A stretch of 23,101 nt of DNA from Welwitschia mirabilis. Lineage: Eukaryota > Gnetophyta > Gnetopsida > Welwitschiales. The position numbers and the translations under genes are program-made. The stretch covers positions 39,138,689-39,161,789 of the forward strand of contig JBOZIK010000001.1 of assembly GCA_051453625.1 (NCBI GenBank), written 5' to 3'. This document shows positions 19,111 to 23,101 of this stretch, in pieces. Below the pieces are notes generated by a model. That model had not been told where the DNA came from. It did no database searches and worked only from the letters and a program-made list of their open reading frames with translations. The first letter of the stretch is position 1. Each line of letters opens with the position of its first letter.

Positions 19111-20197
19111 TGTTAGGACTAGTTGTTCTAAAGGAAAGGGATGAATAGATAGCTTAGAAAAATTTTTATAATTTGAAAACTTAATAATTTATTAACATAA
19201 TCTACACCACTAATTAATTATCAATAATCTAAATTCTATTCAAATGAGCTAGCTATTTAAACAAATGACTATAGATATAATAATTAAGCTCATGAAATTA
19301 ACATAAATAGATATATCCATAAGCATAAAAAGATATAAAACAAGCTTATTTTCTTATATTTTCAATGTAACTACCAACTACACATTACTAGGACTTTACA
19401 GTAATTCTTCACCAATATAATAAGATTTTATGACAATCCTTAGCCTTAATTAGAAGTAAATTCCCTTGATTATAGTTACAATGCAATATAAATTGGTAGC
19501 ATGAAGAGTGAGCTATAGAAGATAGAGAGTGTAATCACAATTAAGCCTAATTAGTAATTTTGAAAAAAAGGTTTAAATCCATACAAAGTTCAATTATATA
19601 TAAAAGATTATTTTTGGCTATTGTAAAATCTAGAATAAACGAATTTGACTATTGAGACCTTTGAAATAGCTATTCACATCCCTAGGATAGTATGTAATGG
19701 TTTCCAGTAGTTCATAATGAATATATTTACACTGATTGATAGCCTAGTAGTTGTCCCTATAAGCTGGTCGTCGATAGCTCTTAATATGTTGATGTTTTAA
19801 AGGCTAGGAAGTTGACCTTAGGTTTGGAGTTACTTAATCCCTATTGTTAGGCTTCTGGTTATTCCATGAGGTGATTAACCCCTTGAATTCCCAATTGAAC
19901 CATGTGGTTAACTTCTTTGACAAAGGCAATAGTCCCCTTATTGACTTATTATGAAAGTAATATGCAATCGATCCATTAGGGAATGTTGATTGACTATTTA
20001 GATAATTTCTTCTTTTTTAATTATTTGGTAAGTCCTAATTTATCTAATGCTTTATTTGAATTCTTCATGATTTACATGTAATCCAATTTATGCTATTAGC
20101 AATAATCAACATTCAATATTGATCTACAATCACTTCATTTCATTAGATCATAAGATATTTGATGTATTATTAATAAGCAACTAAGAGGTGCCATACA
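19111..20197 (-). repeat. 5' LTR of the copia element (right copy)
   Basis: On the plus strand this runs from TGTTAGGACTAG to GGTGCCATACA. It aligns along its length with the left LTR but is more decayed in CpG. The minus-strand end, with a pyrimidine-rich run (CATCCCTTTCCTTTAG) leading into CCTAACA and then ATTG, matches the usual 3' end of plant copia LTRs. The minus-strand start is mutated, so the last two or three bases are uncertain. Confidence 0.8.
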
Positions 20198-21300
20198 TAG
20201 GAGAAAAATGTAGTGAAGAGAGAAGGAAACGAAATGCATAACAGATAGAAAAATGCTAGTGTAAATAAAAATAGTGTTATAGGAGAAAATTAGCCATTTT
20301 TAGAGCTAGAGGATGCTAGGAATGCAGTGAAAAAATAAGAAGAGATGAAGAAATGTAAGGACATTGTGAAGTAGGTAGTCATGTTAAAGAGGGATAAGAA
20401 AATAAAAATTCAAAACTTCAGATAAAGAAGAAAAGAACAGTAGCATAGCAAGAAAGATGAAAGGTAGGCATCTTAAGAGATAAACAAATCAAAATGGAGG
20501 ATTAGGATAAGATAAGATAAGAAAGTAATCAAAAGGAGAGCACAGTGCCAAAATAGCAAAGACAAGTGTAGCCAATAGAGAAAAATAGAAGATACCAACA
20601 GTTAAAGGGGGGGACCATAAGAAGACTATGGGCAAGGCAGAGGAGGGATTGCACTAGGAAGACAAACAAGAATAATCAAAATATAGGACACTCCAACACA
20701 AACATAGGAAGGGGAAAGGCTCTGTACTATGTATTGTGGGAAGTGGAAAGATTATAGAAAATATAATCAAAGAAGTTTCTAGGTTTTTATTATTCTTTAC
20801 TTCTCAATTCTCTGTACCTCATATTCTAGTTTAATTAAAAGATTGTAGTAGTTTATAATGCTACTAACATAAACAAACTTACTTCATTATGAAGGCTCAT
20901 AACATTAAGCTTATTTTTAGGCCAATATTACTAACATGTTATCTATGAAGGTATTTTATAATCATATATGTGCATGCATGTGATGTTTTAGATGATATTT
21001 GCTTTGTGTATTTTATCTCACATGCATGCATTCATTACAAGTCCCTAATGATTAAAGAGTAGTAACCCATTGTAATGATAATGTCTAATGTAGTCTTTCA
21101 TCATACAAATTATGGTTGTATTATTGAACATATCATGAATTATTTGGGTTTGCTCTTGGAAAGAGTGGAATTGTTTTCTTAAAGCTCCATGAACTTTTGA
21201 AATCTTAAGTATCTTGGAAGGATAAAACTAAAAATAGTTCTCCACCCTTATTTACTTGAAGAAATAAGACACTTCTTATATTAATAAAAATGTGTGTATT
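20198..21300. other. Intergenic stretch, purine-rich then AT-rich
   Basis: 20200-20710 is purine-rich on the plus strand, with (GATAA)3 at 20506-20520 and a G7 run near 20607. 20710-21300 is AT-rich. No gene or transposon coding sequence was recognised. Confidence 0.5.
20971..21030. repeat. Perfect 13-bp inverted repeat with RY (CATGCATG) cores
   Basis: TGCATGCATGTGA (20971-20983) is the exact reverse complement of TCACATGCATGCA (21018-21030), separated by 34 bp. Each arm contains CATGCATG, the RY element bound by B3-domain factors in seed promoters. No gene lies nearby, so a regulatory role is doubtful. Confidence 0.75.
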
Positions 21301-21315
21301 TTAGAAATTTAAACT

Positions 21316-21352
21316 ACACACACACATAAAAAAATAAATAAATAAAAATAAA
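21316..21352. repeat. Compound microsatellite (AC)n and (TAAA)n
   Basis: A short AC run (21316-21326) passes directly into imperfect TAAA repeats (21327-21352). Likely polymorphic in length. Confidence 0.85.
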
Positions 21353-21360
21353 GAGGAGGG

Positions 21361-21735
21361 AATCAAATTTAGTCAAGCATCCTCAACTTCAGTCAAATAA
21401 AAATAGTTAAGCTTAATCAAATTTAGTCAAATAAAAGTAGTCAAACTTCATCAAATTCAGTCAAATTAAAATCATCAAACTCAATTAAATAATCAAACTT
21501 AATCACCATCAAGTTATCAATCTTGATTAAAACTTAGTTAAAAACTCAATCAAAATTGTTAAATTTAGTCAAAATCAGTCAAATAGTTAAAGTTCATTAA
21601 ACTCAGTCAAACTATCAAACTTAGTTAGATTTAGTCAAATCAAAATCATTAAAATTAGTCTAAAAATTAGTTAAATGTAATCAAATCAAAATATTTAAAC
21701 TTAGTTAAAAATTAGTCAAAAATAGTCAAATCCCA
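21361..21735. repeat. Degenerate 10-bp-period AGTCAA array
   Basis: The core TCAA (or TTAA) recurs at steps of 10, 10 and 14 bp in the first part: 21363, 21373, 21383, 21393, 21407, 21417, 21427, 21441, 21451, 21461, 21475. That gives a 34-bp higher-order unit. The pattern then loosens to mixed 8-14-bp steps. AGTCAA itself occurs 11 times; its complement TTGACT is a W-box core. The unit is roughly AGTCAAATTY. Confidence 0.8.
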
Positions 21736-22305
21736 TTATTAAAATAACATCAAACAAAACCTAATTGCATATCACTGAGTGACATTTAAACTAATCCATT
21801 ATTTAAAAAAAAATCTCATAAATAGTTTGGTACTAAGAGGAGAACCCTCTTCTAGGTTTTTCAATTTTTTGTTTGACCTTTTTAATTCACATTTTTCATC
21901 CCCTTATCATAATTTTAGAACAATCACAATTCTAGCTTTAATAAGAGGCACGAAGGCCTATGTTTCTAAGGAGATGTATAAACTCTTTATCCAAAAAAAC
22001 CCTTCTACCATCGATGCATATGAGCTTCACATTATCATGAACTATAAAAACTACAAGGATTCATACCTTGTTCATCGTAATAGGGAATCTGTGCTATGGC
22101 ATCTAAGAGGTTAGGGTTGACTAGTCAATAAAAGGATTAAATCTAGCATAATGAAATCCTGCCTAAAAGAAGTAATAATGAAGACTTCATTAATAAATGG
22201 TGCTATGAGAAAAATTTAGGAACCTCACTAGAACCATAAGCATAAGGCCCAAAGAAGTAGGCTAATGATAATAGCCTATTCAAATACTCCACACATAGAG
22301 AAGAA

Positions 22306-23101
22306 CCACCTAAAAATAGACAAACTACATATAGGACTCTTTATCAACTTGATTTGAGCACTATCTATGAAGCTATTAACAACTTAAAACAAGGTATTTA
22401 GAATAAGAAAATCTATTTAGAATATGAATTTTGTGACACCTTGATACCCCTCTTTATTCCTTGTAAAATCCTCATAACAAACGTAATGCCAAACTTCAAA
22501 AGGTTTACTAGCATAGAAGACCCCATCATGCACATCAGAAATTTCAAACACATGTCTCATATGTATAACATTGATTGAAACACCACATGTCATATTTTAT
22601 CACTCTTTAAAAAGATAATCTCTCCAATGGTATCATCATATACCTACTCACATTGTTATAGGTTTAAAATGACTTTTAGAAATATTTGTCCAACATTATT
22701 CAATTAATATCTTAAAGAGTATAACCTTGGACATTCTTACCATCATGCAACAATAGTCCAATGAGATTGTACAAAAGTATGCACATCAATAAAGAGTCAT
22801 CACACTATATGAGGAGATTTCCATTGTAAACTTAAACATGATGTATCATTTTACCAAGTCATGCATGCCATATGTATTTGAACACCTAAGGATGTAGCAC
22901 TTTAAGAATTTTGAACAAGTTGTTACTCTAGCCAAGAAGATAAAAACTATAAGAGAAGAAAAATAAGCTATACAATATGGTAATACATCCCAAAATAAAT
23001 CATCTAAAAAGAATAATAATAATAACACTATATGTGGTAACACAAAAAATGTTAGTATCGTTAATCAACCAATTCAACTAGTTTATACATCACAATTGAT
23101 A
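22306..23101 (+). pseudogene. Ty3/gypsy gag pseudogene, 5' part, continuing past the window
   Basis: Read in frame, TLYQLDLSTIYEAINNLKQ (about 22330-22386) is followed by MPNFKRFTSIEDPIMHIRNF from 22486 and FKHMSHMYN. This matches the typical gypsy gag start (P.F..Y.G..DP..H...F). Later, after a frameshift near 22755-22765, come FKNFEQVVTLAKKI and an Asn/Lys-rich stretch (SSKKNNNNN), like the end of the retrotransposon gag domain. At least six in-frame stops are present. Gag would form the virus-like particle; this copy cannot. No zinc knuckle, protease or reverse transcriptase is reached before the window ends, so the rest should lie to the right. The LTR should lie to the left, but its limits were not identified. 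Confidence 0.75.

Larger units (their letters stand above)
14156..20197 (-). mobile_element. Rearranged Ty1/copia LTR retrotransposon, minus strand
   Basis: Two direct repeats of about 1.05 and 1.08 kb bound the element. Reading the minus strand, the LTR opens TGTTACACC and closes CCTAACA, giving TGTTA/TAACA ends. The right copy is the 5' LTR, the left copy the 3' LTR. Directly after the 5' LTR the sequence ATTG matches the first bases of the usual plant junction that leads into the initiator-Met primer site, but then jumps into RNase H coding sequence. Gag, protease, integrase and most of reverse transcriptase are therefore missing. After RNase H come about 1 kb of non-coding DNA, a second sense ORF remnant and a duplicated segment. 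A degenerate polypurine stretch (AAAAAACTAGGATA) precedes the 3' LTR. LTRs are roughly 80% alike by eye, so insertion is old. No target-site duplication was evident. Confidence 0.75.

Noticed and set aside
19130-19141. AAAGGAAAGGGA as a polypurine tract of a plus-strand element
   Set aside because: On the minus strand it is the pyrimidine-rich part near the usual end of plant copia LTRs. The coding remnants are all minus-strand.
14159-20202. TAGGG/TAGGA as a target-site duplication of the copia element
   Set aside because: It depends on placing the LTR start at 14164. The TGTTA/TAACA ends place it at 14156 and 19111, where the flanks do not match.
22095-22110. TGGCATCTAAGAGG as a decayed initiator-Met primer site before the gypsy gag
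   Set aside because: Position is reasonable, but the match needs a substitution and an insertion, too weak to call.
1-23101. tRNA, rRNA genes and CRISPR arrays
   Set aside because: No tRNA-like T-arm and acceptor combination, no rRNA-like conserved block and no regularly spaced identical repeats were seen by eye.

Overview
The window looks like nuclear DNA of a seed plant, most likely a gymnosperm such as a conifer. It is mostly AT-rich, CpG-poor, decayed LTR-retrotransposon sequence around one clear plant gene. The assignment is inference: it rests on a plant-specific gene family, plant-type Ty1/copia and Ty3/gypsy remnants and long degenerate intergenic stretches. No species can be named. 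Three runs of N (10, 100 and 100 bases) mark scaffold gaps.

Layout. 1-2428: AT-rich, no recognisable gene. 2429-3460: a CpG-rich patch with plausible splice signals on both strands. The minus strand carries a candidate two-exon coding start (2636 down to 2429). The plus strand carries a candidate intron (3164-3400, GTAAGT...CTGCAG). The patch may be a divergent promoter. 3482-3598: a 58-bp tandem duplication. 4784-4890: a 16-bp inverted repeat and a duplicated 19-mer. 5255-5896, minus strand: the one well-supported intact gene, an NDR1/HIN1-like (LEA_2 domain) membrane protein of 213 residues. It has a TATA box at 6101-6110, no competing upstream ATG, and an upstream region rich in ACGT cores and CpG up to about 7500. 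7500-12560: degenerate AT-rich DNA with one unrecognised cysteine-containing ORF (7854-8168, minus). 12597-12845: a CpG-rich broken exon of a ceramidase-like membrane protein. 12850-14155: purine-rich, CpG-retaining DNA of unknown origin.

14156-20197: a minus-strand Ty1/copia element. It has two LTRs of about 1.05-1.08 kb (roughly 80% alike by eye), an RNase H remnant joined almost directly to the 5' LTR, and a second sense ORF remnant with a Glu-rich tail between pol and the 3' LTR, where some plant copia elements carry an envelope-like ORF. 20200-22300: AT-rich DNA with a 13-bp inverted repeat and a 10-bp-period AGTCAA array. 22306-23101: the start of a Ty3/gypsy gag pseudogene on the plus strand, running off the window.

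The genes do not form a pathway. The NDR1/HIN1-like gene is a stand-alone locus in a CpG-retaining island of about 2.7 kb. The CpG-rich islands (about 2450-3250, 4850-7500, 12625-14150) stand out from CpG-depleted repeats, as expected where transposons have long been methylated. Nothing here amounts to a clearly new system. The items most worth checking are the splice signals near 2.4-3.4 kb, the rearranged copia element with its extra ORF, and the broken ceramidase-like exon.
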